Source of the DNA: an uncultured Chitinophagaceae bacterium
GTDB taxonomy: Bacteria; Bacteroidota; Bacteroidia; Chitinophagales; Chitinophagaceae
Reading direction: 5' to 3'
NCBI GenBank assembly: GCA_946885665.1
Contig: CAMPGT010000082.1
Location: 1 to 14,304 of the forward strand
DNA length: 14,304 nt
Of the stretch, positions 6,768 through 12,823 are shown one piece after another. Every line of letters begins with the position of its first letter. The first letter of the stretch is position 1. Below the pieces are notes generated by a model. It worked only from the letters and a program-made list of their open reading frames with translations, made no database searches and was not told the DNA's origin. Both the position numbers and the translations under genes were made by a program.

Positions 6768-7702
6768 ATAAATTTCTGGCGCTTACTCTCTGTTGGCTGT
6801 CTGCCCTCCCATTAACCGCGCGGGCGCAGGATACATCCGTAAATTTCGAAAACAAAGCGGTGATCCTTAAAGAAGTGGTGGTGCGCAGCAATCTCAACGT
6901 TCCCGCGTTCATCAAAAGAGTGAAGGATGACACAACTTTTCACAAGGCTTTCCAGAACCTTAAGGTGCTTGGCTACACTTCCCTCAACGACATCCGCATG
7001 CTCGATAAGAAAGATGTGCCCAAAGCCACGCTCAGCAGCAAAAGCAGGCAGGAAGTGGCCCACGGGTGCCGCTGGATGAAGGTGCTGGAAGAAAAGTCGA
7101 CGGGCGACATCTACGACAGGAACCATCAGTTTAATTATTACACCGCACAATTGTATTCCTCCATATTTTTTGCGTACGACACCGTTTGCGGTGAAACGAA
7201 TATCGTGGCCGGCACTACCTTCAGCACACAGGGAAAAAGCGGCATCAGCAAGCATAAAGAACAGTTGAAAATGCTTTTTTTCAACCCCGGGAAGAGGATA
7301 CCCGGCCTTCCTTTTATCGGCAACAAGATTGCGCTTTTTGATGAGGACGTTTCGGCGCGTTACGATTTCATTATCGACATGGAGGAATTTAAGGGGGAAA
7401 TGTGCTATGTCTTTAAAATGGTGCCGCTGAAAAATCTTACCCCATCTCAGAAAGACCAAATTGTAATTAATGAAATGACCACATGGTTCGATTCGCAAAC
7501 GTGGGAGATCACCGGCCGCAATTACGACCTTAGCTACAACGCAGGCGTGTACGACTTCGACGTGCACATAGAAGTGGAGATGACGAAATTTGGAGAATAC
7601 CTGGTGCCCAAAGTAATGCGTTACAACGGGAACTGGGATGTAATCTTCAAGAAAAGAGAAAAAGGAATCTTCACCGCTACACTGTTCGACTTCACGAAGT
7701 AA
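6764..7702 (+). CDS. Secreted protein of unknown function
   Basis: I do not recognise a named family. The 312-residue protein starts with a signal peptide (MNKFLALTLCWLSALPLTARAQ, predicted cleavage after ARA or AQ) and has no later hydrophobic segment, so it is probably periplasmic or on the outer membrane. The mature N-terminus contains ILKEVVVRSN, a short strand pattern common at the start of Bacteroidota envelope proteins. The middle and C-terminal parts are rich in alternating strands (for example YDFIIDMEEFKGEMCYVFKMVPL and VYDFDVHIEVEMTKFGEYLVPKVMRYNGNWD). A LolA-like lipid-binding half-barrel would fit this style but is only a guess. Cysteines occur at about positions 105, 146 and 218. 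The GTG start at 6764 overlaps the def stop by 4 bases (GTGA), indicating coupling and probable cotranscription. Confidence 0.72.
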   Translation: MNKFLALTLCWLSALPLTARAQDTSVNFENKAVILKEVVVRSNLNVPAFIKRVKDDTTFHKAFQNLKVLGYTSLNDIRMLDKKDVPKATLSSKSRQEVAHGCRWMKVLEEKSTGDIYDRNHQFNYYTAQLYSSIFFAYDTVCGETNIVAGTTFSTQGKSGISKHKEQLKMLFFNPGKRIPGLPFIGNKIALFDEDVSARYDFIIDMEEFKGEMCYVFKMVPLKNLTPSQKDQIVINEMTTWFDSQTWEITGRNYDLSYNAGVYDFDVHIEVEMTKFGEYLVPKVMRYNGNWDVIFKKREKGIFTATLFDFTK

Positions 7703-7714
7703 ACCTATTGCATT

Positions 7715-7722
7715 TATATTTG
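7715..7722 (+). promoter_or_regulatory. Candidate -7 element directly before the DUF167 gene
   Basis: TATATTTG matches TAnnTTTG exactly and ends only 4 bases before ATG 7727. If used, transcription would begin at or beside the start codon, giving a leaderless mRNA. It may also be a chance match in AT-rich sequence; no clear -33 box is seen. Confidence 0.4.
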
Positions 7723-7726
7723 ATTG

Positions 7727-7999
7727 ATGAACGATGATACCGCAGACTGGAAACAACGGCTGGGTGATACCTTTGAAGTGCACGTTACGCCGAAAGCTTC
7801 CGTCAACCGGGTAAAGGCTGAAATTTCCGGCGAGGGAAAAATCAGTTTGAAAATATATGTCACATCGGTTCCTGAAGACGGCAAAGCGAATGAGGCGGTC
7901 GTCAAATTGCTTTCAAAAGAATTGAAGGTTCCGAAATCGGCCATTACTATTATCCAGGGATTGAAGAGCAGGAAGAAGGTGGTGCGGATCGAACGTTGA
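7727..7999 (+). CDS. DUF167 (UPF0235, YggU-type) family protein
   Basis: This is a small cytoplasmic protein of 90 residues from a widely conserved family with known fold but no established biochemical role. The family signature is clear: FEVHVTPKASVNRV at about 16-29, LKIYVTSVPEDGKANEAVVKLLSKEL in the middle with the diagnostic P-DGKAN segment, and ITIIQGLKSRKKVVRI at the C-terminus. ATG at 7727 is used; a TTG three bases earlier is also possible and would add one residue. The gene follows the secreted-protein gene by 24 bases and may be cotranscribed with it or use the TATATTTG element in the gap. Its TGA stop (7997-7999) lies inside the left arm of a large inverted repeat. Confidence 0.88.
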   Translation: MNDDTADWKQRLGDTFEVHVTPKASVNRVKAEISGEGKISLKIYVTSVPEDGKANEAVVKLLSKELKVPKSAITIIQGLKSRKKVVRIER

Positions 8000-8040
8000 A
8001 ACGTCAGCAAGCTGACATTGCAGTTACTATTGGTTTCAAC
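7995..8040. terminator. Nested inverted repeat between convergent DUF167 and rluD genes, probable bidirectional terminator
   Basis: The outer arms GTTGAAAC (7995-8002) and GTTTCAAC (8033-8040) are perfectly complementary. Directly inside the left arm is a second palindrome, GTCAGC-AA-GCTGAC (8003-8016). The outer left arm includes the stop codon of the DUF167 gene. There is no long T-run on either strand, so intrinsic termination is not certain, but the position between converging genes favours it. Confidence 0.5.
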
Positions 8041-8068
8041 ATTAAGATTTAACTATTAAGTTTTAACT
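8041..8068 (-). repeat. AGTTAAA-type heptamer repeat at the 3' end of rluD
   Basis: Two 14-base units with one mismatch (8041-8054 and 8055-8068). On the minus strand each is AGTTAAA followed by ACTTAAT or TCTTAAT. AGTTAAA is a rotation of AAAAGTT, so this is a degenerate member of the arrays at 5891 and 9161. It encodes the last residues (KLNS) of the pseudouridine synthase and supplies its stop codon. Confidence 0.82.
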
Positions 8069-9119
8069 TATTCGAAGAATAATCTCTCCATTTTTGGATC
8101 ACCGCAGTCATATCTTCCGGCAATTCGCTGTCGAACCGTACTTCCTGCCGCGATTTGGGATGAATAAAACCGATGGTTTTTGCATGAAGGGCGTGACGCG
8201 GGCAGATCGCAAATGCGTTCTCCACGAATTGCCTGTATTTTGTGAAGACGGTACCCTTTACGATCTTGTCTCCGCCGTATAATTCATCATTGAAAAGCGG
8301 GTGGCCGATGTGCTGCATGTGCACGCGTATCTGGTGGGTGCGGCCGGTCTCCAGTTCACATTGTATCATGGTTACATAACCAAAGCGCTCCAGCACCCTG
8401 TAATGCGTTACGGCGTATTTTCCATATTCACCATCGGGATAGGCGTCGAACATTTTTCTGAAACGTTTGTGCCGGCCCACATGCGCCACCACCGTGCCGG
8501 CATCGTCTTTCACGTCTCCCCACACCAGCGCCACGTATTGCCTGTGCATGGTATGATCGAAAAACTGTTTTGCGAGGCTGGCCACCGCACGGCTGGTTTT
8601 GGCAAGTACCATCAACCCGCTGGTGTTCTTGTCGATCCGGTGTACCAGACCGTATCTCGGAAGTTCTGTTGGTGTAAGGTCTTTATTTTGTTGAAGTAGA
8701 TGATAGGCGACGCCATTTACAAGCGTTCCGGTGTAGTTGCCGCTGGCGGGATGCACCACCATTCCTACCGGTTTACTGATGATGAGGATCTCATCGTCTT
8801 CGAAAACGATATTCAGTGGTATATTTTCCGGCACAATCTCTTCGCTGTGCACCTCCCTGTCCGAGTACACCACTACTTCTTCGCCGGGTTTGATTTTGTG
8901 GTTCGCCTGTATCTTTTTTCCGTTCACCAGCACCCTGCCGCTTTCGATGGCCTGCTGCACCTTGTTGCGCGAGGCGTTTTCGATCCTGGCCGTAAGGAAC
9001 TTGTCGAGGCGCAGCGGTTCCTGCCCCTTGTCGATGATGATGGTCAGCCGTTCATACAACTCGTCCGTGCCTTCCGATTGTTCATCTGTTATTTCGTTGG
9101 TATCTTCCTGTTGAGGCAT
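8049..9119 (-). CDS. rluD: RluA/RluD-family 23S rRNA pseudouridine synthase
   Basis: The enzyme isomerises uridine to pseudouridine, by similarity in helix 69 of 23S rRNA. The 356-residue protein has a low-complexity acidic N-terminus (1-24), an S4 RNA-binding domain (about 36-95, RLDKFLTARIENASRNKVQ), and the RluA catalytic core. The core carries the catalytic Asp163 in HRIDKNTSGLMV, a preceding ISKPVGMVVHPA strand, and the downstream ETGRTHQIRVHMQHIGHPLFND motif. S4 plus this core is the RluD arrangement; RluC would look similar, so the exact uridine target is inferred. The ATG at 9119 is preceded by an exact TAAATTTG -7 element. The C-terminus ends in KLKLNS, encoded by an AGTTAAA-type repeat that also provides the TAA stop. 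Confidence 0.9.
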   Translation of the reverse strand: MPQQEDTNEITDEQSEGTDELYERLTIIIDKGQEPLRLDKFLTARIENASRNKVQQAIESGRVLVNGKKIQANHKIKPGEEVVVYSDREVHSEEIVPENIPLNIVFEDDEILIISKPVGMVVHPASGNYTGTLVNGVAYHLLQQNKDLTPTELPRYGLVHRIDKNTSGLMVLAKTSRAVASLAKQFFDHTMHRQYVALVWGDVKDDAGTVVAHVGRHKRFRKMFDAYPDGEYGKYAVTHYRVLERFGYVTMIQCELETGRTHQIRVHMQHIGHPLFNDELYGGDKIVKGTVFTKYRQFVENAFAICPRHALHAKTIGFIHPKSRQEVRFDSELPEDMTAVIQKWRDYSSNKLKLNS

Positions 9120-9136
9120 GGGCCGTAAGGTTTGCG

Positions 9137-9144
9137 CAAATTTA
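9137..9144 (-). promoter_or_regulatory. Bacteroidota-type -7 promoter element for rluD
   Basis: On the minus strand TAAATTTG matches TAnnTTTG exactly, 17 bases upstream of ATG 9119. It is preceded by a CCCC-GA-GGGG palindrome (9151-9160). The expected -33 position falls in the AAAAGTT array. Confidence 0.6.
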
Positions 9145-9160
9145 TGAATGCCCCTCGGGG

Positions 9161-9197
9161 AAAAGTTAAAAGTTAAAAGTTAAAAGTTAAAACTGAA
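9161..9197 (+). repeat. AAAAGTT heptamer array x4 plus AAAACTGAA, second copy
   Basis: Four perfect AAAAGTT units (9161-9188) are followed by AAAACTGAA. All 37 bases are identical to 5891-5927, 3.3 kb away. The array lies in the divergent rluD-lipB intergenic region. Confidence 0.96.
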
Positions 9198-9207
9198 ATT
9201 TCTCCGG

Positions 9208-9269
9208 TTTCATGTCTCACTACTGCCCATTGCCCACTGCCCATTGCCCATTGCCCATTGCCCACTGCC
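9208..9269 (+). repeat. Composite heptamer array (TTTCATG/TCTCACT then ATTGCCC/ACTGCCC)
   Basis: Nearly nine consecutive 7-base units in register: TTTCATG, TCTCACT, ACTGCCC, ATTGCCC, ACTGCCC, ATTGCCC three times, then ACTGCC with its last base changed. As at 5891-5974, the register is kept while the motif changes from the TCAC type to the TGCCC type. Two CTCCCGT-type units follow at about 9277-9288, so all four heptamer families occur here in the same order as at 5891-6146. Confidence 0.93.
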
Positions 9270-9298
9270 ATTCCCCCTCCCGTCTCCCGCCTTCTCCG

Positions 9299-9306
9299 TA
9301 CCTTCG
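9299..9306 (+). promoter_or_regulatory. Weak candidate -7 element for lipB
   Basis: TACCTTCG differs from TAnnTTTG at one position and ends 9 bases before the lipB ATG at 9316. No -33 element is evident in the repeat DNA upstream. Confidence 0.35.
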
Positions 9307-9315
9307 CCTTTACCT

Positions 9316-10083
9316 ATGACCAGGCAAAAAGTTCTCTTCCGGGATTTAGGCAGCATGGATTATCAGCCCGCATGGGACTTCCAGGAACAGCTCCTGGCCC
9401 AAAACGTTTCCATAAAATCTGCCAGGTGGCGAAGCGACGCCCCACAACACCAATCGCACGTAACCACGCAACACGAAGCACCTGTAACCACAGCAACAGA
9501 AGAAACCGTCCATCACCTGCTTTTTGTTGAACATCCGCCCGTTTACACACTCGGGAAGAGTGGTAAAATGAACCACTTTCTCCTCTCCGATGAGGAGCGC
9601 GAAAAGAAGAACGTCAGCTTCTACAAGATCAACAGGGGAGGCGACATCACCTTTCACGGGCCGGGCCAGATCGTGGCCTATCCCATACTCGACCTCGAAC
9701 GGTTCTACACCGACATCGGCCGCTACATGAGAAACCTGGAAGAGGTCATCATCCGCACGTGCGCGGACTACGGCATCCGCGCCGAACGTTCGGCCGGCGA
9801 AACCGGCGTTTGGCTCGACACCCACCTAAAGGGACGCGAAAGAAAGATATGCGCAATAGGCGTACGCTGCAGCCGGTGGGTCACCATGCATGGCCTCGCC
9901 TTTAACGTCAACACCAACCTCGATTATTTCAGCAATATCATACCCTGCGGCATCCAGGATAAACAGGTCACCTCGCTGCAACGCGAACTGGGACATGAGC
10001 TGAACATGGAAGAAGTGAAGCTTGCAGTAAGAAAAAATTTCGAAAAAGTGTTTGAAGTGGACCTCATCGAAAACGGCCATTAA
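9316..10083 (+). CDS. lipB: Octanoyltransferase (lipoate-protein ligase B)
   Basis: The enzyme transfers octanoyl from acyl carrier protein to lipoyl domains, the first step of lipoate synthesis. The 255-residue protein shows the family motifs: VEHPPVYTLGKSG at 71-83, NRGGDITFHGPGQIVAYPILDL, GETGVWLD, the catalytic Lys in RKICAIGV, WVTMHGLAFNVN, and the catalytic Cys in IIPCGI. ATG at 9316 gives MTRQKVLFRDLG, the normal start. An upstream ATG at 9244 would add 24 residues made only of heptamer repeat and is rejected. Residues 37-66, between the N-terminal helix and the core, form a Thr/His/Gln/Glu-rich linker with an in-frame 24-base imperfect duplication (HVTTQHEA then PVTTATEE). The stop overlaps that of the convergent downstream gene (shared TTAA at 10080-10083). 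Confidence 0.93.
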   Translation: MTRQKVLFRDLGSMDYQPAWDFQEQLLAQNVSIKSARWRSDAPQHQSHVTTQHEAPVTTATEETVHHLLFVEHPPVYTLGKSGKMNHFLLSDEEREKKNVSFYKINRGGDITFHGPGQIVAYPILDLERFYTDIGRYMRNLEEVIIRTCADYGIRAERSAGETGVWLDTHLKGRERKICAIGVRCSRWVTMHGLAFNVNTNLDYFSNIIPCGIQDKQVTSLQRELGHELNMEEVKLAVRKNFEKVFEVDLIENGH

Positions 10084-10961
10084 AAATCTTTCGGCAGGTA
10101 GAACCTGCGCCTTTCCACCAGCTTTCCGTTTTCAAACAACTCGAACCAGAACCACCCGGCATGCACAAAATTGGTTTTATCCACAATAAGCGAAGTGGAC
10201 CGGACCTCCTCAACCTCGAAGAGCGGCGACATGTCATCTTCGAAAAAACTCACTGAGTATTTTTTACGCTCCGCATCAGGAAGGTCGATCATCACATTGC
10301 CAAACTTTTCGGTGTACACGTACCGCGAAGAGCGATGCACATCTTTGGGTGCGAAGGGTTTTATCACCACAACATCGACCGACTGAAACAGCAACGTGTC
10401 GCTGGTATTGTTGACAATTGAATCCCTGAAATCGCTCAACTGCTCTTCCGACAGGGTTCGGTTTCCGTAGGGCAGCTTAACCACGAAAAAATTTTCGGTG
10501 GGTCCCGGATCCAGCTTCTCTTTCAGGATATTCAGCTCCCTGGCGCTCATGTGATCCGAAACCATCACCCGCTGGCTGCCGCTCATGATCTCTTCCCGGG
10601 CGATCTTGGCCGAGTCGCGTGAGGGCTTGCGCGACCGGGTGAAAAGGTATTTCCCGTCATTCATGGTGATGAACAGCCGGTAATAGATCCTGCCATAGGG
10701 AGCCTTCGTATCAACGAACCCGTTCTCCGGGTTGGCCGGATCGGGAATAGTAACGATGGTCTTGAAATTTTTCAGGCTGTCGGCCGACCGCTGAATATTG
10801 ATCTGCTTCGTATTCGTGTAGTTGTTTGTCCAACTGATAACGATACGGTTTCCCGGCTTTATGATCGCTGAAAATTCAGGAAGCGCCTGCTGTGCGAACA
10901 GTGAAGGGCCATTGAGTAAGAGTAGGGTGGCAGCAATAAATGAAATAATTCTCCTCATCAT
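10080..10961 (-). CDS. Secreted protein with an FN3-like N-terminal domain, function unknown
   Basis: The 293-residue protein has a signal peptide (MMRRIISFIAATLLLLNGPSLFAQQ, cleavage near AQ). Residues about 28-112 read like a fibronectin type III fold: ALPEFSAIIKPGNRIVISWTNN, then INIQRSADSLKNFKTIVTI and a closing IYYRLFITMNDGKYLFTRS strand pair. This fold often mediates protein or glycan contacts. The remainder (about 125-293) is mixed alpha/beta and ends with WFWFELFENGKLVERRRFYLPKDF; I do not recognise it. No membrane segment or sorting domain follows, so a soluble periplasmic or surface-associated location is likely. The gene has its own TATCTTTG element 10 bases upstream and overlaps lipB tail to tail by 4 bases. 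The second Met (10958) is an alternative start. Confidence 0.75.
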   Translation of the reverse strand: MMRRIISFIAATLLLLNGPSLFAQQALPEFSAIIKPGNRIVISWTNNYTNTKQINIQRSADSLKNFKTIVTIPDPANPENGFVDTKAPYGRIYYRLFITMNDGKYLFTRSRKPSRDSAKIAREEIMSGSQRVMVSDHMSARELNILKEKLDPGPTENFFVVKLPYGNRTLSEEQLSDFRDSIVNNTSDTLLFQSVDVVVIKPFAPKDVHRSSRYVYTEKFGNVMIDLPDAERKKYSVSFFEDDMSPLFEVEEVRSTSLIVDKTNFVHAGWFWFELFENGKLVERRRFYLPKDF

Positions 10962-10971
10962 TGTAAGAACG

Positions 10972-10979
10972 CAAAGATA
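10972..10979 (-). promoter_or_regulatory. Bacteroidota-type -7 promoter element for the FN3-like secreted protein gene
   Basis: On the minus strand TATCTTTG matches TAnnTTTG exactly, 10 bases upstream of ATG 10961. A TTTG lies 13 bases further upstream (10993-10996), closer than the usual -33 spacing. This suggests the gene can be transcribed separately from the PLP-enzyme gene behind it. Confidence 0.55.
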
Positions 10980-11002
10980 GCCGATGAATTACCAAACACT
11001 TC

Positions 11003-11893
11003 TTAAAAAACAAGCGTCCCGGGCGCGAGCGACCTGTTCCCCTGCAGCCCGCCGGTGTGTACCAGCAACAGGCGCGAGCCGCTCGTAAAATAATCATTCC
11101 TGATCATATCTTCAACGGCATAAAAAAGTTTCCCGGTATATACAAAGTCGGTAGGTATATTTTCAACGCGATAAAAATCGTTCATGTAGCGGATCAGTTC
11201 CCCGTTGAATTTAGCAAAGCCGCCGAAATGATAATCGAACGCGATTAAATAATTTTTGTTAGAGGTGTGCGTGTCAATGAAATCAACAATGTCATTGTGC
11301 TGTGCATCCGGAAGCTTCAATGCACAAACGCCGGTTACCTGCCGGGAAGGTTGCGAGGCGGCGATGATGCCGGCGAGGGTCGTACCCGTTCCCACAGAAC
11401 AGATGATGTGCGAATAGCTGTTATCTGACAGCGAAATGATCTCACTGGCGCCTTTTACGCCTTCCGCACTCCTGCCGCCTTCGGGCACATAGTAATAATC
11501 GGGGTTTTCTGAAAGAAAGTCGTCGGCCAGCCGCGATTTATCACGATATTCTTCACGGCTCACAAAGACAAGTTCCATGCCCGCCGCTTTCATTTGCTGT
11601 AATGAAGGGTTCGCGGGGTCATCTTCCTTTCCCCTGATAACTCCTGCCGACCGTAGCCCGTGCTCCCTGCACAACCATGCCATTGCAACAAGGTGGTTCG
11701 AATATGCGCCGCCGAAACTTACCAGTCCCTTTTTATGTTGGGCCGCGGCATCGGCAATGTGATATTTCAGCTTGAACCATTTGTTACCTGAAATAACCGG
11801 GTGCAGCATGTCGAGGCGCAATACATCCGCTTCAATCCTCTTCAGTTTATGCAATGGATTGCGTAAAGTTTGTGTCACTATATTTTTATACAT
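11003..11893 (-). CDS. PLP-dependent enzyme of the ACC deaminase / D-cysteine desulfhydrase family
   Basis: This is a fold-type II pyridoxal-phosphate enzyme of 296 residues. The expected Schiff-base lysine is Lys38 in SGNKWFKLKYH, FGGAYSNHLVAMA at 60-72 contains the Ser-Asn-His of the active site, and SVGTGTTLAGI is the phosphate-binding loop; HTGGLQG lies near the C-terminus. Members deaminate 1-aminocyclopropane-1-carboxylate or desulfurate D-cysteine. Bacteroidota homologues of this length are usually left as putative, and residues separating the two activities cannot be judged here. The frame stays open to 12043, but that part overlaps the start of the divergent nucleotidyltransferase gene. 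ATG at 11893 (MYKNIVTQTLRNPLHKL) is the natural start. Only 29 bases, including an AT-rich TTTTTAAAAA palindrome, separate the two start codons. Confidence 0.85.
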   Translation of the reverse strand: MYKNIVTQTLRNPLHKLKRIEADVLRLDMLHPVISGNKWFKLKYHIADAAAQHKKGLVSFGGAYSNHLVAMAWLCREHGLRSAGVIRGKEDDPANPSLQQMKAAGMELVFVSREEYRDKSRLADDFLSENPDYYYVPEGGRSAEGVKGASEIISLSDNSYSHIICSVGTGTTLAGIIAASQPSRQVTGVCALKLPDAQHNDIVDFIDTHTSNKNYLIAFDYHFGGFAKFNGELIRYMNDFYRVENIPTDFVYTGKLFYAVEDMIRNDYFTSGSRLLLVHTGGLQGNRSLAPGTLVF

Positions 11894-11922
11894 TCGTGCC
11901 TGATTTTTAAAAATACAGATAA

Positions 11923-12819
11923 ATGAAACCAACTCTATTGATACTTGCCGCGGGTATGGCTTCCAGGTATGGTAGTATGAAACAGATCCAGGGATTCGGA
12001 CCTTCTGGTGAAACGATCCTGGAATATTCCATTTATGACGCAATAAGGGCTGGCTTCAAAAAAGTGGTTTTTATTATCCGCGAAGAGTTTGCCGACAATT
12101 TCAGGGCCATCTTCGATCCGAAGCTGAAAGGTAAAATTGAAACGGGATACGTTTTCCAGGAGTTGAGCGCGTTTGTAAATGGCCGTCAGGTGCCAGCCGA
12201 CAGAACAAAGCCGTGGGGAACCGCCCATGCAGTGCTTTGCGCAAAGGACGCCGTGAACGAACCTTTCGCGGTGATCAACGCCGATGATTTTTACGGCCGC
12301 GATGCGTTTGAAAAGTCTTACCGCTTTTTAACTGCCGGCTGCAAAGAAAACGTGTATTCGATCATAGGCTACGAACTGGTGAAAACGCTCTCTGATAATG
12401 GCACCGTGAACAGGGGTGTTTGCCAGGTGGACGCCAAAGGCAATCTATCTTCCATCGCCGAACGTATCAATATCGCCGATATCGACGGCAAGATCATTTG
12501 TGACGACGACCAGCAGCCGAAAGAACTCCCGAGAGATTCACAGGTTTCCATGAACTTCTGGAACTTTCATCCTTCCATCTTCCCTTACAGCGAAAAATTA
12601 TTCGGTAAGTTTCTTGATGAAAACATGAGCAAGCCGAAGGCCGAATTCTTCATACCTATCGTTGCAGATAAATTTATCAATGAAGGAAAGGGCGTAATTG
12701 AAGTGATTCCCACGTCGGCGCAATGGTTTGGTGTAACTTATAAAGAAGATGCCCCCGAAGTGGAGGCAAAACTCAATGAGATGATCAACCAGGGAGTGTA
12801 TCCCAAGTCGCTCTGGTAA
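11923..12819 (+). CDS. Sugar-nucleotide-type nucleotidyltransferase (NTP_transferase family)
   Basis: This is a cytoplasmic GT-A-fold enzyme of 298 residues that is expected to couple an NTP to a sugar phosphate or similar acceptor. LILAAGMASRYGSMKQ at 6-21 is the nucleotide-binding loop (the family G-G-T/S-R-x-x-P signature is altered here to GMASRYGSMK). KPWGTAHAVLCA at 96-107 and VINADDFYGRDAF at 117-129, with metal-binding Asp121, are typical. The alteration in the first loop, without the usual Pro-K-x-L, marks a Bacteroidota subgroup often found near small-molecule phosphotransferases; no such partner is present here. The substrate is unknown. The gene diverges from the PLP-enzyme gene and converges on the protease gene with a gap of 4 bases. 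Confidence 0.85.
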   Translation: MKPTLLILAAGMASRYGSMKQIQGFGPSGETILEYSIYDAIRAGFKKVVFIIREEFADNFRAIFDPKLKGKIETGYVFQELSAFVNGRQVPADRTKPWGTAHAVLCAKDAVNEPFAVINADDFYGRDAFEKSYRFLTAGCKENVYSIIGYELVKTLSDNGTVNRGVCQVDAKGNLSSIAERINIADIDGKIICDDDQQPKELPRDSQVSMNFWNFHPSIFPYSEKLFGKFLDENMSKPKAEFFIPIVADKFINEGKGVIEVIPTSAQWFGVTYKEDAPEVEAKLNEMINQGVYPKSLW

Positions 12820-12823
12820 CGGC

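Noticed and set aside
6812..7783. 323-codon open frame antisense to the secreted-protein gene
   Set aside because: The sense strand has a signal peptide, coupling to def and normal composition. The antisense product is His/Phe/Val-rich with no recognisable motif.
7995..8040. CRISPR-like ends GTTGAAAC and GTTTCAAC
   Set aside because: Only one pair is present, no spacer-repeat periodicity follows and no cas gene is in the window; it is an inverted repeat.
9244..9315. Upstream ATG giving LipB 24 more residues
   Set aside because: The extra residues are only heptamer repeat translated (Pro/Leu/Ser-rich), and the family N-terminus begins at 9316.
11894..12043. 50-residue N-terminal extension of the PLP enzyme
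   Set aside because: It overlaps the 5' end of the divergent nucleotidyltransferase gene and precedes the conserved family start at 11893.
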